Assembly: GCA_027605045.1 (NCBI GenBank)
Contig: JAQFWX010000059.1
Location: forward strand, 161,855-225,854
Source: Phallus indusiatus
Taxonomy: Eukaryota; Basidiomycota; Agaricomycetes; Phallales; Phallaceae
Direction: 5' to 3'
Length of the DNA: 64,000 nt
How positions within the stretch are numbered: the stretch's first letter is position 1; each line of letters starts with the position of its first letter. Positions 37,696 through 49,993 of this stretch are shown in pieces. The position numbers were made by a program, and so were the translations under genes. Below the pieces are notes generated by a model that saw nothing but the letters and a program-made list of their open reading frames with translations, ran no database searches and was not told the DNA's origin.

Positions 37696-38713
37696 TTATC
37701 CCTTGTAAAAACCTGAAACGCCAATTTAACACAGTATGTAATAAGATGAAAATAATAAGAAATACCTTGAGAGTACGGACCCTGTAATGCTGTATAATGC
37801 TGTACACGTTTAACATACCGCCAGTTGACGAAGAACATGTACATCTGAATCAAAATATTAAACACAACATGGGCGGAGAAACTTAATGGGGATTACCAGC
37901 ATAATCAAGTTGATCACTATGCAAACAATGAAGACAGTGTTCAATTGCTGGAAGCCTCCTTTACAAAATATGGCGGGTAGAGTTGCAGGTGGAGTTGGTG
38001 AGATCGTTCCAGGCGGAGGTTGATCTGGAGATCCAGAGAACAATTGACCGCCATCGTTGCATTCGGTAATGATATCGTTTTGGCTGAGCGCACGGATAGA
38101 AATCAACGTAATGGTTTAGAGTTGAGTTTTATATGTACGTACCCTCTTTGGAGCTCGACAATCATCGCGATACCTCCGATGGCAGACAGCACAATCGCAA
38201 ATGGCCATGCAAAGTTGCATACCCGGGAAAAGAGGTATGATCTGCTTGAGAGAGCGATAATATTTATTACAGCAACCGCAGCAATAGCCATTGATAAGCC
38301 GCCAAAAAGGCTCCTACACGTCATGATGAGCGATTAAAGTAATTCTGAAAGATGCCCAACAACTTACCACTCTGGATAGAAACTAAAGAAGAAAAATTGG
38401 CCATATTTGAAAAGAACGATGCCGCCCACGATGTTGAGGATCTAGAAAAGCAGAAAAAGCCGTCTGAATAAGGCTCCTTTGTAAGACAAGCGATAATCTT
38501 GAATGGACGTACGGCGATCACGGACCCAAGGGCAATTGCACCAGCTCGCTGAATATCAAACATCAGAAATACGTCTCTCTCAAATAAAATAATAAAAGTT
38601 TGACATACCAGAGGAAATATCAGTAAACAGTTATCGCACCTACGTATGACGACAGACGAAGCAGATGAGATAAGGGTTCAATAGCTCGGATCAAAAAGGG
38701 AGACATACCACAT
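37696..38713 (-). CDS. Small four-helix (tetraspan-like) integral membrane protein, unknown function
   Basis: At least seven exons. Exon 1 is only five bases (ATGTG, 38709-38713). Splicing to the next exon creates MWCDNCLLIFPL, and the reading frame then runs through RAGAIALGSVIA, ILNIVGGIVLFKYGQFFFF, a second helix pair (SLFGGLSMAIAAVAVINIIA and FAWPFAIVLSAIGGIAMIV), an extracytoplasmic loop rich in Pro with three Cys-containing turns, and a last helix (TVFIVCIVINLIML). It ends FFVNWRYVKRV...GPYSQ then GFYKG and a TAA at 37696-37698. The plan resembles lineage-specific basidiomycete tetraspan membrane proteins (family knowledge, unnamed). The exact junctions of the middle exons are approximate. 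Confidence 0.65.
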
Positions 38714-39128
38714 TGTTCCCTATTTTAGTGACCTTTTAAATAGCTTGGGAGGGTCGTTAAATTGAAGGGAAATACAAAGAAAAAGGAAAGGAACTAAAGA
38801 ATGAAATGGAGGAAAGTGAGAAAGAGGGAACGCACGTGGGGTGGGAACGAAGGGAGCCGTGACCGTAACGCAGGGGGACTGTCGGGAATACCCCTGGAGG
38901 GAAACTCCGAAGCTTTTGCTAATTTGAATGTGAGAAAACGCGAGGTTCACAAGTCTTTGTGGTGAATATTTTTTGAAAGGAAAAGCTCTCTATATTTTAA
39001 TTTTGTTTTATAAATTTCCTTGAAGAACGATTCAGGCATAGTGCCGAGTGGTTGGATTACTAGAAAATACTATGATATACTTTTTACATACAAATCAAGA
39101 ACCATTGTCATTCAGCATAACTTGAATA
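38714..39128. other. Short intergenic region
   Basis: About 0.4 kb between two co-oriented membrane-protein genes. It should hold the promoter of the four-helix gene and the 3' end of the DUF6533 gene. No other feature seen. Confidence 0.5.
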
Positions 39129-40844
39129 TCATGCAGGAACCTCGGCCCCATCTTGAATGACTGATACCGGGTCGTCCATATCATCTAGAGATTGTATCTC
39201 GCTATTTAGATTGTGATCCAATTCTACAAGAAATGACTGGTGTATGTGTTGTCCCAGATCACGAATTGATCGAATAACCGGTAAATCGTTGGTTTGAATT
39301 GTTGAAGTATTAGATTGTCGAAGATCTAGTGTGAAATCGGCGACAAGGATTCCCGAAAGACTAGGAAATGATGTCAAGTCTGGTATTTCAAAGAAAATAT
39401 AGTCATGATTCACCTGCTTTGCACATTGGCTATTGCGGCTACTGCCACGGTCTAATCAGTAGGGACTATAATCAACGTTCGTTCGCTCCCTTGAAGAAAG
39501 GGACTTACAGAAATAAACTGAAGAAACACGATTTAGCTACAAAGGTAACTGCCATCAAATAAATACTTACTTGTTCAACAATAGTGATAGTTAAGGTAAT
39601 AAAAACTACGAAGCTTCGGTCCAAAATTGCGTGAGTATATGCGGCATGCAATATGGTTTAACCGGACACTCACAAAAATCTTGATACAACTTCAAAATAT
39701 GAAACCGAATAAACAATCAGAACAACTTGAATAAGGTTGTTATACTTACTTTGTTCGAAAAGTACGGAAATGAGGTCATCCTTCTTATGAATATCTGTGT
39801 TGCGTTTCAAGTGCCATGTATCCCAGACTTTGTGCAAGGACACCCCAAACATGAGGAGATCCGTAATAATGATAAAGATATTCCCGAGAAGAATTATCAA
39901 TTTTTTTTCAGGAGAAGCTTCGGTTTTGTTTAGGAAGTCAAATTTCTTAATGAGAGGCGTCGTAACGTACAACTAGCATATGAAGTCTTGATTTTGTGCA
40001 GCACAAGAAAACATAGCGTGAGTTACTAACCTTGCACCAGCGAGGCATCCATTGAAAGCTACGATATCTAGGGTGATGTGGAAGTTTGGTATGTTTCAAC
40101 GCTGATAGAAAAATAGAACTCTCTTACTAAATATATTTAGGATTACTGAGGAAAGGAAACCGAAAGACAAGGTCGCGATCACGAGTTTATTTCCTCGAAC
40201 AAGTGGGTATGTCCGAGCAATCAATAAACCTTAGAAATAATTGTGAATAGATCCTATTTGATCACTATTCCCAGTACCTACCTTGAACACCGATATGTGA
40301 TAAAATTGATATCGCGTTAGTCAAGTCGTCTATTATATTGCACGTTCTTCAATTTATTCAGCTTCCGAGTCCGAATGCAATGGGAGCACAAATCCTTACT
40401 TCAACGGCTAGAAGAAATGTATTGAAGATGAGCATGATTGATTATTGTTGAGCGTATTGGGCCTACCACAGTCATCGGTAAAAGGTTGATTACTAGAAGG
40501 AGTGCTACATTAAGCAGGGTGGCATACCGCGCAAGAGCGTAAAGTATAGTCGGAAGACTGATCCGCTTAAGCCACATGAGCTCAATTTCTTGGAAAATTT
40601 TGAGAATCGTTGAATATAGAAGCATCGCTGAAAACTCGTTGAGCGTCGATGATGAAGCGCCGATTAATGTTCAGCAAACTTACTTGTGGTACTGAAAAGA
40701 ACTAGGTCGAAAACATAACTGTTATTGGTCGTCAATTATGAAAGGTCAAAATAAAATCAACTGTACACCTAACTTGTCATAGAGTTCTTCAATGAAAGCT
40801 TCCGAGGCGCCGGGCAGATTGGTTGCGTCGTTTGAGTTGTTCAT
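39129..40844 (-). CDS. DUF6533-domain seven-helix membrane protein
   Basis: Starts MNNSNDATNLPGASEAF at 40844 and is broken by many short introns. The signature is the exon reading LKIFQEIELMWLKRISLPT then ILYALARYATLLNVALLLVI, matching the E-x-E-x-x-W-x(3-4)-SxxxxLYxLxRY core of DUF6533. Further helices follow: KLVIATLSFGFLSSVILNIF, LIILLGNIFIIITDLLMFGV with KVWDTWHLKR, and NLIQVVLIVYSV. The C-terminus (SFPSLSGILVADFTLDLRQ) matches the usual end of the family, followed by an acidic cytoplasmic tail to the stop at 39129. Function is unknown. These proteins form very large families in Agaricomycetes and have a receptor-like topology, but no ligand is established. Internal splice junctions are approximate. 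Confidence 0.8.
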
Positions 40845-41651
40845 TTGAGACTTACAGTCTAAAGGGGAATTAACTGTGGGGCTTTATAGAAAAATAGAGT
40901 GATACGCGAAAGCGTGGATCCTCCATCACCAATCATCGATCATCCAAGAAGTCGGATATTCCATTAAGATTACTGAGGGATCGGGAAGGTTTACAACGTG
41001 GCACAGGGTTTGTTGGTGCCAAATTTTAAGCATCCAAACATGTGCACCTTTGATTTCCTGATCGAGTCACCAAAAAAGTCTTAGAGTCACAGCTTTCATG
41101 ATACGGCTTTGTTGGGAATATATAGAGATGTAGGATATAGAGACACGAGATGAACACAAGATGGGATGCAAGATGGGATGTAGGATGGGCACATGATGGT
41201 GGAGACAAACTGCTCAAGTTTATTATGTAATATCTAGTGTACTGTATAGAGTCCGACGCTACAAAACCCAACAGGTCTCTGAGCGCTGAAGCGCTGATGA
41301 TTTGACAGATATTGCAAATCGCATATGCAGATGTGGATGAGTCACGGATGTGCTTAGTGCCAACCTGACTAACCACATTGACAACGCTGTCCTATCGACG
41401 GGTTGCTGGAGACCTTAATGCAAATCCCTTAAACCTGCCTAACCATAATTTACCATATGACAAATAACGGTGTAAATATCACGCCCAACATTTGGCTTTA
41501 TCATATACGCGGTTGCAGCCATCAATTTGATACATACTTCAAGCTCGTAACGAGATCACTCACTTCGGAAAAAAGATGAACGAAAGCGGTTTAAGCAAAT
41601 ATGTACAAACAACGTAACTTGAGTCAAAGAGTCCATAAAGCATGCTGTGTG
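40845..41651. other. Intergenic region
   Basis: About 0.8 kb between two minus-strand genes. A short tandem GATGGGATG(C/T)A pattern occurs at about 41155-41190. No gene recognised. Confidence 0.5.
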
Positions 41652-44600
41652 TTACCGAATATGTGATCGTAGAAACAAAGGGGGATTCTCTTGATGTCCA
41701 TGGGACCGAATAGAATCATAACGATGGAAAACCGCGCCTACTGGGTTCCTAGGTTCTCTAAAGATTTCCGGATCATTATCGTCCAACAATTCTGGACTAC
41801 GTGGTCTATCACCGAATGACATTGATCGTTGTCGAGCGAAATGTCGTGGAGCCAGCCTGGGATATAACACTTTGTCCTTGTCTGTACTGGCCTTATTCGA
41901 TGATCTGCTTTGACTATCCAGAGCCTTCTGGAATCCAGCTTGCATATCTTTCAGGAGAGACTCTGACGGAATCTCGGGGGTTGGCAAATGTACATTGATT
42001 GGGATTGGAACGTCAGGTACGTCCACATCCAAGGGATGAGTTGGAGGTTGAGGTTGCGGAGGGGTTCTGTAAGACGTTTTTCGCGGTGTAGTTCCGGTTC
42101 CCGCCTTTTTCGAACTGCTCCCTACTAGAACATCCGGTTGGGTGGTAGATCGTCTGTGCGCCTTTGCAAACGTGTTCGGGTTTGTCCAAAACTCTTCATC
42201 GTCATCGCTGTCTGAACCGTATCGTTTAGATGCGTATGATCCTTCATCCAAATACGAGCGAGTACGAATGTCGAAGCGATTGAAGGAAGGCTCTCCTTGT
42301 CGAGGTTCGTACTTCAGGCCTCGCTCTGTACGTTCTAAATCAATATCAATGTAAATTATAGTGGTCTCTGAAGGAAAAACCGTCTTCTTACCAGATTTTT
42401 TCAGGGGCGTTGACCTAGATTTAGGGACCGGAGGCGTTGGTGGTCGCGATAGAGGTAAAGGTTGGGGCGGGGGTGGTGGTGGTGCACGAAGCGCTTCCAA
42501 GCGTGCTTGCCGCAAAGCCTCCTGCTCCCGCTTGTAGGCTTCCTGTTCCTGCTTGAAAGCTTCCTCACGAGCTTCTAATTCCTCCCTGGTTGCGAATCGC
42601 TTGTTTTTTCCCGTCCGTACGCCCTCCTAATATTCAAGTTAAAAATAGACTTGAATGAGGTTTGAAAACTTGCCTTCGACAATCCTTCCAAAACCTTCTG
42701 CGAATCGTCGGGACTCAAGCTTTCAAACCAGGCATACATACAATCTATCATCTTCTTTTGGATTTCAGAATCTTGGGAGGCAAAGAAGGGGTGATGGAAT
42801 GCTTCCAAAATCTAATTTACAAAGATAAATTGTGTGCTACCGTCAAATTTGTAAAAGTACCTTGTCGACGGTTTTGTCAGGAACTACATATTCATCGCAC
42901 CAGGCCTGGTTGTAAACCAACGTAAGTTAACTATAAGATGACCATGAGAACACAAACCTTAACAACGAGCGCAACGGTGTATTCGACGATTACTCGAGCA
43001 ACTTTGCCGGCGGGTTCATTCAGTATTAAAGAAAGGTGGTCCTTTCGAAGGGCGTCAAAGGATGAATCGCATGAGAAGAAGTATTTACTTTGGCCAAAAG
43101 ACTGTGTGACGGATCTGATGAGTTGGAGTCATCAAAGACCTGTTGCCAATCAGCACCTCATACTTGAGGACAGACTCTGTACTTACTGCAAATTGCTCAT
43201 GATTATTAATAGCTTCTTCGCTGTGCTGTTGAAGATGTGTGATGATATCTTGTAAAATAGGCTAGCACAGGAAATAAGTTAAGATTTTGGTACTGCATAT
43301 ATTAATATACCTGGAGTATTGGGTCCAATAAACTATAAATGACTGACAAAACACATCAGAAATGTGTTCAGAATCGACGTGATATACTTACAAGCATTCA
43401 ATGTTTCGGACAACGTCTCAAAAAGAGAAGAAAGGCCAGGTATGAAAGAAATAGTCCTCAAAACATCTTTGAAAACCGAATCTCTCCATTGGAGAAGACG
43501 CCAGATGAAGTCCTGGATCTCACTGGGAGCGAGTTGATTCACATCAAAATCAAAGGCTTCGCTTTTCATAGATTCTGCTTGTTGCATCTTGTCACTATGA
43601 GACTGGCTAGAATGTATGAATTCCGACAGGAGATCGTGCAGAACCGGTATATGACTTTCGGCTTTATCCCTCGACTATGATAAGCGTTAGAGATGAGCAC
43701 AAAAAATAAAAGCAACAAGACCAACCTCGTCCAATTTACTAGCCAAATTTGACATGCTGGCCTCAGCCAGCCGGCTGAAAAGAAAGATATTAAAGAGAAT
43801 AATTCAAAGAAATAGAAAAAAACGAACTCCATTCCTTCGCCCAGTACACTGTGAATAAAGTCTGCTGCACCAAAAGTCCCGGTCACCAAGGGGGGTGCGG
43901 GTCCCAGCGGCGTGTCCACAAGTACTGAAGGAAAAAGTAGCTTGACGTTGAGAAAAGAATGACACGGTCAAACAAACTCACCAGCATCACCGACATGACA
44001 GAATACCTCTTGGTGGCCTAGTTTCTTTAGAGCTAATTCACACCAGTTGCTATGGGCGGGGAGATCCTCAAGGGTATGCAAGGCACTACCTAAGAGCCTG
44101 TCATGAACACGTCAACGACTATCACAATGGATGACAAAAAATGAAGTGATTGACATATGTACCTGAAGGCTTCGAATTGAAACAGGTTTTCTTTCATCCC
44201 TGATTTCCGCCCGAGCGCTATACATTCTAAGAGCGTCCGCCGAACGTGAGCGGTAGAAGTATCCCAGGATTCCCCTTCAGTGGCAATGTAATTCTGACGT
44301 GTTTCCATTTAGCCTATTATTCGGGAAAAAATGATATGACATTTACCTTCATTCCGGTATTGGGGTTTATTTCGAGTTCTTTTGGGTCAACCGGCGGTCT
44401 TAGATCAGGATGAAATTGTCGTGCGTCTCCTTCTGCTTCTCCATAACCTCTTCATAAAAAAACATCGATAATTTCGCCAAAATAAGAGTCAAAGCACACA
44501 CTTGGGGTTATCAATATGTTCCTGACAAAGAGAAAACTTTTATAAGCGATTTTTTCGGAAGTGTATTACGACCTACAACGGGCTTGTACACGCCTAGACG

Positions 44601-45286
44601 TTCCGGATTAATTTCGAATTCTTCCGTGGCGAAACCAAACGTCTATTAAAACCTTAGAATAGACACAAAAATGCCGTGCTCGTCGTACCATAAATCCAAC
44701 AACCGATATGATCATTTGTAAGGTTGGCGCAGTAAATAACTTTAACCCTCCGATATCCATGGCCTGTCAAGTCACATTATTATTGATTAACGTCGCCGCT
44801 AACAGAACTTGCTTGAGAGTAGTCGCGAAGCCAATTTCCCTTTACATGAATATGAGGATGAGAAAATACAGAGTCACATGGAACACGAACGAAATAGATC
44901 CTCTTTGCATCCATATGATTGAACTTGTCCCCACCGGTAATCCTTCCAAGAGAAAATATTGCTATTAAAATTCCCCATAGTCCTGCCGCTCCTCCAAAAT
45001 GTGTGTTCTTTACAAGTGCAGTAAGGACTTCTTCAACATCCCCATGCCGGAACGCTTTGTCTATTTGTTTTAGCCGGACGCATATTAACTGTATAGAAAA
45101 AAAGATGAATAATATAAGCATACCATTAAGAAACGTGAAGTTGGGTATATTGCCTGCTCCAAATGCAGCAACAGGTTGAAAAAGCGCGGAAAACGTGACT
45201 GAAATAATAAGAGTTTTGGTAATAAACGTCAGGTATACAGGAAGTGTTGAAAGAGTGTCAAGCTGTCGCGAAATCAACAACGACAT
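41652..45286 (-). CDS. HET-C family protein (heterokaryon-incompatibility C / TinC type)
   Basis: Starts at 45286 with a signal peptide (ISVTFSALFQPVAAFGAG) and proceeds through many exons. Exon 1 is 45124-45286, exon 2 is 44891-45060 and exon 3 starts at 44839. Spliced HET-C landmarks appear in family order: AFGAGNIPN, AFRHGDVEEVLT, KRIYFGNWLRDYSQA (rebuilt across an intron), MDIGGLK, GFMTFGFATEEFEI then RLGVYKPV, NYIATEGESWDTS, LLGSALHTLEDLPAHSNWCE, and VTGTFGAADFIHSVLGEG. The intron after DYSQ uses a GC donor (GCAAGT..CAG). A C-terminal extension of some 350 residues follows: Lys/Glu/Gln-rich helix, proline runs, and Ser/Arg-rich disorder to the stop at 41652. In Neurospora the family mediates vegetative incompatibility; in Aspergillus TinC interacts with NIMA kinase. 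In basidiomycetes the role is unknown. It is likely secreted or membrane-associated. Confidence 0.9.
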
Positions 45287-47499
45287 GGTGATGGCTAAAT
45301 AATAGCAAGATCTAGGAAATTGGAAAATCGAGGTCTTGCTACGTTATCCTCACCTCAACGGTGGTCAGTGAGTGTTGCACAGTGAGGTCAACCACGAGGC
45401 ATTTGTCACAACAGTCACATTGATGATCACGTGATTCCTGCTTTTTGTTTGCCTATTGTTCGAAGGACAACGTCAAAGCGTTCACAAATACTATTATCCT
45501 CGCTCTTTTGCGCAATCACACCGGTAGCTGAAGTTTAGTATTCCAGCTTTCTAAGAGGCCTTACAGAAGCATGAAGTTTGTTCGTTGTTCGTTTGCGGTG
45601 GACGTTAAACCTCGAGAATTCAGGACAACATTAACATACAAAACCTTTTCCAGCGATTGGTTCACTTCTGATATTTGATGGTAGTCTCGCAAAACGCCTA
45701 TGAACAGCTGCCGTGATATCCTTACAAACAGTGATATGATGTCCTAATGTGCCCTAATGTGCCCATTCAACAGCTTCCAGCAGTCACTGATGATCGCGTT
45801 GATTATAGCGGGATGAACATTTCCACCCCTTCCATCTGGTCTTGTACCATATTCATATGATGTAATGTTGAAGGGCAAATTTGACAGCCAATAACCTCAT
45901 CTCCCGGGTTTTCTATTCATTTACTCTTCAACGGATGTTCGCTTGCTCTTGAAAGCCACTGATCTCTTTCTGACGTTGACGTTCTCAGAGGCGATGTATG
46001 AACCAGGCGCGAATCAAGGTACGGGCAGGTGAAGATACGGCATCTTTACACATTCTGATAAAGGCACAAGAGGACTTACCACCGTAAAAATCGATTTGGG
46101 GAAAAGTGTTATTGGAAAATTGAGAAACTTGACGGACTTCTAGACGGTAACTGTCATTAAGAATACAGGATTTGGTTATTTGCCGTTAATCAGACCAGTT
46201 AATGATTTTTGACAAGATGGAAGAGAATTTCCAAATCGCTACCTCTTTTTCCGGAGTGCTTTTGCGTCTCGCCCTAGCGCTAGGTATTAGCAAGCATCGC
46301 CTAACTTCAATGCTTCTATTGACGCCGATAGGCTTCTACTTCCAGGTTTTCAATTGGAGAAAGATGTCGATAATGAAGCGAGTCAACAAATTCCTCCCAG
46401 CGTCTGATACTTATAAGGAACTGATTTTCTTTGACAGTTTAACTTCCCTTGAGAAGCGTTGGGATAGCATGGCGGTGGCATAGAATACATTTATGCGGGA
46501 AGCTAATATAACATGTAGTCGAGCTATTCGTCAATCTACGGTGATTCACAGGTTCGCCTATCTCTGGCGCGGTGGCTTTGCGGTGGCTCTGGTCAATTTC
46601 CATTTTGGACCATAACTAACGCAGGTTCCTTGTTCAATGGCAAAACGCTTCTTCTGAAGCCTTTCCGGACCGAATCGTATTATCTGAAGATCAGCTTCAC
46701 GCCCTGAATATAGCTTCACGCCACTCGCCCTACATCAACCATATTCGCATGCCCCAGAAAAGAGGAGGGACAAGTTTCCCTTCAAGGGTTAATCAACTCA
46801 TTGTAACCAAACACGGCAAAAAATCTCTTCCTGTATTTCTCCCGACTTGGTTGTTCACTTTTCCTTCTTCTTCCATTTAGAAATCGACAAAGCGCTAATA
46901 CGAGGTACATATTTCCAACTACATATACAATTGCAAAGTCTTGTCTTGGCTCAAAATATCAAGAGAACTCAAATGTGTGCCGTCACACAGACGAATCAGT
47001 AACGGCCCCACGGAAGGCCCGCGTCCGCGTCGGGTCCATTGTCTAAGCTGACAGGCTCAAGCGGTCTAGGCGTAAAGGCCTCTTTGAAAATATTCTGAGG
47101 AAGTCCAGATTTCAGGTTAATATTTTATTCTCAAAGTTTCCGGTATTTATATTTCACCTTCCGAAGTATGTAAGCAAATATCCTTCCCGACGGCACGCTT
47201 GATGCAAATATACATGCTTAATAAAGATGCAGGGTTCACATAACCCCAAAAAGGTTATCCGTCTTAAATTCCCAAATTCCATACCTTCAATCTCAAAGAT
47301 GACGAACTTGGTAAATCTTCCGGCAAAATAAATTCAGAAGTCCGGCAATGATGACGCTTCTGGGATTCCCCGCTACCACTATTTCCTGTTTACTAATGGC
47401 CCAAGAGTTTTTTTTGATTGGTCTGATTCGTAAAGAATGGGTATATATAAGTTTTGAAAAAAAAGTGTCCGTTCATTCCGTTTCTTTCCTCCGGTTAAG
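45287..47499. other. Intergenic region, about 2.2 kb, divergent
   Basis: Lies between the divergent HET-C and 47.5-kb genes. A 93-codon frame at 46202-46483 has no recognisable motif and is not called. A repeated TGTGCCCTAATGTGCCC motif is at about 45742-45765. Nothing else seen. Confidence 0.45.
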
Positions 47500-48192
47500 A
47501 TGGACATTCACTATGATCCCAGAGTGTGGGACTCCACTGGCAGTATCGAGTTCAATGTCGAGTTGGGTTATGATAACATAGACTATACAGTAAGTTGTTT
47601 TTTTACACTGTATGTATTTCGATAAGGCCTTGAACACATTTAGTCCCAGCGCCTTGCCAAATCTTCCACAACAAGTGATACCAACAGTGATAGCACCGCT
47701 GTCTCATGGCTGAGCGGGCTCGTTTCATCCCTTCGCTCCAAACCCATGGCAAGCTCTACGGCCATCGCTCATGGCTTCATAGACGACGATTGTGAACGCC
47801 GGTTTTCATACCAATCCTTTCAAATCCTACATTCCACCGACATACCTTCATTATCCTCAAGAAATTGCGTTCATTTATCAACTCCCTCCTTGAGATACAC
47901 AAAACAATACTACCCCGAACTTGAACCTGAATCGGCCGACGTCGACTTGTCACATAACAGCACCAAAAAGAAGAAAAACCGCCTTTACAAAATCAAACTT
48001 CTACCAAGTTCACCGTTCCTAGAGAAAGTACGGTCAAAACTCAAATCTCAATGGAAGAAACAACGAACAAGATCGTTTTATAAAATCACGGAAGATGGTG
48101 GGCCTATGGACGATGTTGTATTATATCCTGACGAACCAGATCCTGATCCATTCGCCAAACAGTTTGGACCGTATCGTTTATCCATTGATTAG
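47500..48192 (+). CDS. Unknown protein, 212 aa
   Basis: Two exons (47500-47589 and 47644-48192) join in frame across a 54-bp GT..AG intron. The start is ATG at 47500 because MDIHYDPRVWDSTGSIEF reads directly into the exon-1 donor. The second exon continues SQRLAKSSTTS... The protein is Ser/Thr-rich in the middle. It then has a basic segment (STKKKKNRLYKIKLLPSS) that could be a nuclear localisation signal, a Lys/Arg-rich helix, and an acidic Pro/Asp-rich end (YPDEPDPDPFAKQFGPYRL). No transmembrane helix or known domain is visible. I do not recognise it. It faces the F-box gene across only about 240 bp. Confidence 0.7.
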
Positions 48193-48431
48193 ACTTTGTA
48201 GATAAAAAAACACCTGTACCGATTATTTTCAATATAACAAAAGTGTTATTGTTTGTGAATGAGTAACGTTGGATAACTTGAGAACTTGATTTTCACCCTC
48301 TTGTCATTGAATGCAGTTTTATAAACTAGTATGCTGGTGATCAATTGTTCTTCTTAATGTTACAATGATTTGAAAGTACACAAGAAATTACAGTGGTATG
48401 ATTGCCTCTTCATCAAAATAAGGTCGATCCC
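48193..48431. terminator. Convergent 3' ends of the 212-aa gene and the F-box gene
   Basis: A 239-bp AT-rich gap separates two facing stop codons, so both 3' UTRs must fit here or overlap. No canonical signal is certain. Confidence 0.4.
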
Positions 48432-49993
48432 TTACTCTTCGGTCAGCAAAGGAAAAAAAACTTCCGAGAGGTAACGAATAACATACGGAGATACAACATC
48501 AACTTCGTAATTGACTGTTCCCATAATATGTTGCATGACGGCGATTGATTCGCAATCAACCTTGGCACACGCATCCACGACAAATTCCTTCAGGTGGACA
48601 CCGACGTCTGAGACCGAATGGAAATCGCTGGCTACATTATCTGAGAGACGATGATTAGGACCGTTTGGACCGCGAGCTTTGGCGAGCGCAATAATCCCCT
48701 TCCCGCTGATGACATCGCATCGAGAGAATTCAAGACGAGCGAGCCGTGGACATGGAAACGGGGTTTCATTCCGTCGCCCTTGTCCCGCCAGAGCGAAAAG
48801 AACATTGTCCGACATGTCGGATCCAACGATGCGAAAAAATTCCAGGGTAGGTAGTTTTTCAAATAACCATAGGAAATCTTTCGGACTTCGCATGTCCGCG
48901 AAATCCATATCGAGTTTTCGGATAGGAGGTGTACTTCGACGAATGAGAGAACGGAGGCCGGCTCCCGTGAGAAGGTCGGTGTAAGGCGACTGAGAAGGTT
49001 CGACCAAATCATCATCGTTATCCGAAGGGTCAATTTCATATGATTGGTCAATGACATCGTCTGGTCTGTTGAGCCACATTAGACAGAGCGTTTCTAGGGT
49101 CGGTGTATAAATATGAGAAAGTATGGCACGTTGATGAAAGGTTTGGGCGAGATTCAAGTGGCGTAGGTGCTCCAAACGAACTACGTTGGTTTTAAGGCCT
49201 TCCGAGTCAAAGTCGTCCGATCCCTTGAAAGTAAGATGTTCCAGCAACGGACAACGCGAGAGAAGATATAATAATGATAGGGGCTAATTCCAGAGAGGGA
49301 AGTGTAATGTTCGTATATTCGAAGCGTTCGGAGAGAAGAGAACTCAGGCCGACCTGAGGTATTCCACGAAGTAAACGGAAGAGCGGAAGTGAATAGGTTG
49401 AGCTCTTTGAAATTGGGAGTGCGGCTTTGACATAGTTTGGTAAAAATAACGCTCATGCTCTTTCGCGCGTTACTGTCCTCCTCTTGTCCTAAATCTTCAA
49501 AGTCGAAGTGAATGCCAAAATCCTCCCATTCCCGGGAGATCAACGACGTACAAATGTCGATACGCGAGAGGACCTCATGACGAGGTGAAGATGTGAGAAA
49601 AGTGAAGATTTCACTTGTGGCATCGTTAGAAGGTGCTACAAGTGATAATCTGAGCCAATGAAAGCTATGCTCCCGAATGAGATCCAACAATTCCAGCTCT
49701 TCCTGTAGACCAAGCCATTTGTGAACCACCAGCGATATGTGCAGTGGGTATGCTCCGGAACGCTCCAAGAATGATTTAGCTTTCAAAAATGTTGTTGAGA
49801 AAGACTGTAACGGTAAAAAAACGAATATCTTATGCCAAAGTCGAGGAGTAGTGAGTGCTGTCTGTCTCCACAGCCCAGACACGTGAGAAAGTCTGACCGG
49901 CAAATCATGATCTTCGATTGCGCAACGCTCAAATATCTCGGCGAGCAGTTCGGGTGGTAATACTTTTATTGGACTGGAGGCTACCATAGACAT
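48432..49993 (-). pseudogene. F-box protein, probable single frameshift
   Basis: Begins MSMVASSPIKVLPPELLAEIF (start at 49993; an upstream in-frame Met at 50035 would add a hydrophobic MFTVSRLFLLFLL leader, less likely). The F-box continues as VRLSHVSGLWRQTALTTPRLWHKI. A leucine-rich-repeat-like C-terminal half follows, ending in a TAG/TAA-type stop at 48432. By family role it would be an SCF ubiquitin-ligase substrate adaptor. The coding frame breaks at a four-G run (49280-49283). The first frame reads TLRIYEHYTSLSGIS and the second resumes LLYLLSRCPLLEHLTFKGSD. One added base in the run would give a continuous protein, and no pair of splice sites at that point keeps phase. It may be a real pseudogene, an allele, or a sequencing error. 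Confidence 0.75.

Noticed and set aside
37750..37800. A 37-bp intron near the end of the four-helix gene (GTATGT..ACAG)
   Set aside because: Reading through gives NWRYVKRVQHYTALQGPYSQ, a more natural end, and 37 bp is below a realistic intron length here.
46202..46483. 93-codon plus-strand frame
   Set aside because: No motif, no splice partners and ordinary length for chance in this composition.
49300..49385. An intron GTCGGC...TTAG explaining the F-box frame change
   Set aside because: The donor is poor, the phase is wrong (phase 1 donor, phase 0 acceptor), and it would remove leucine-rich coding sequence.
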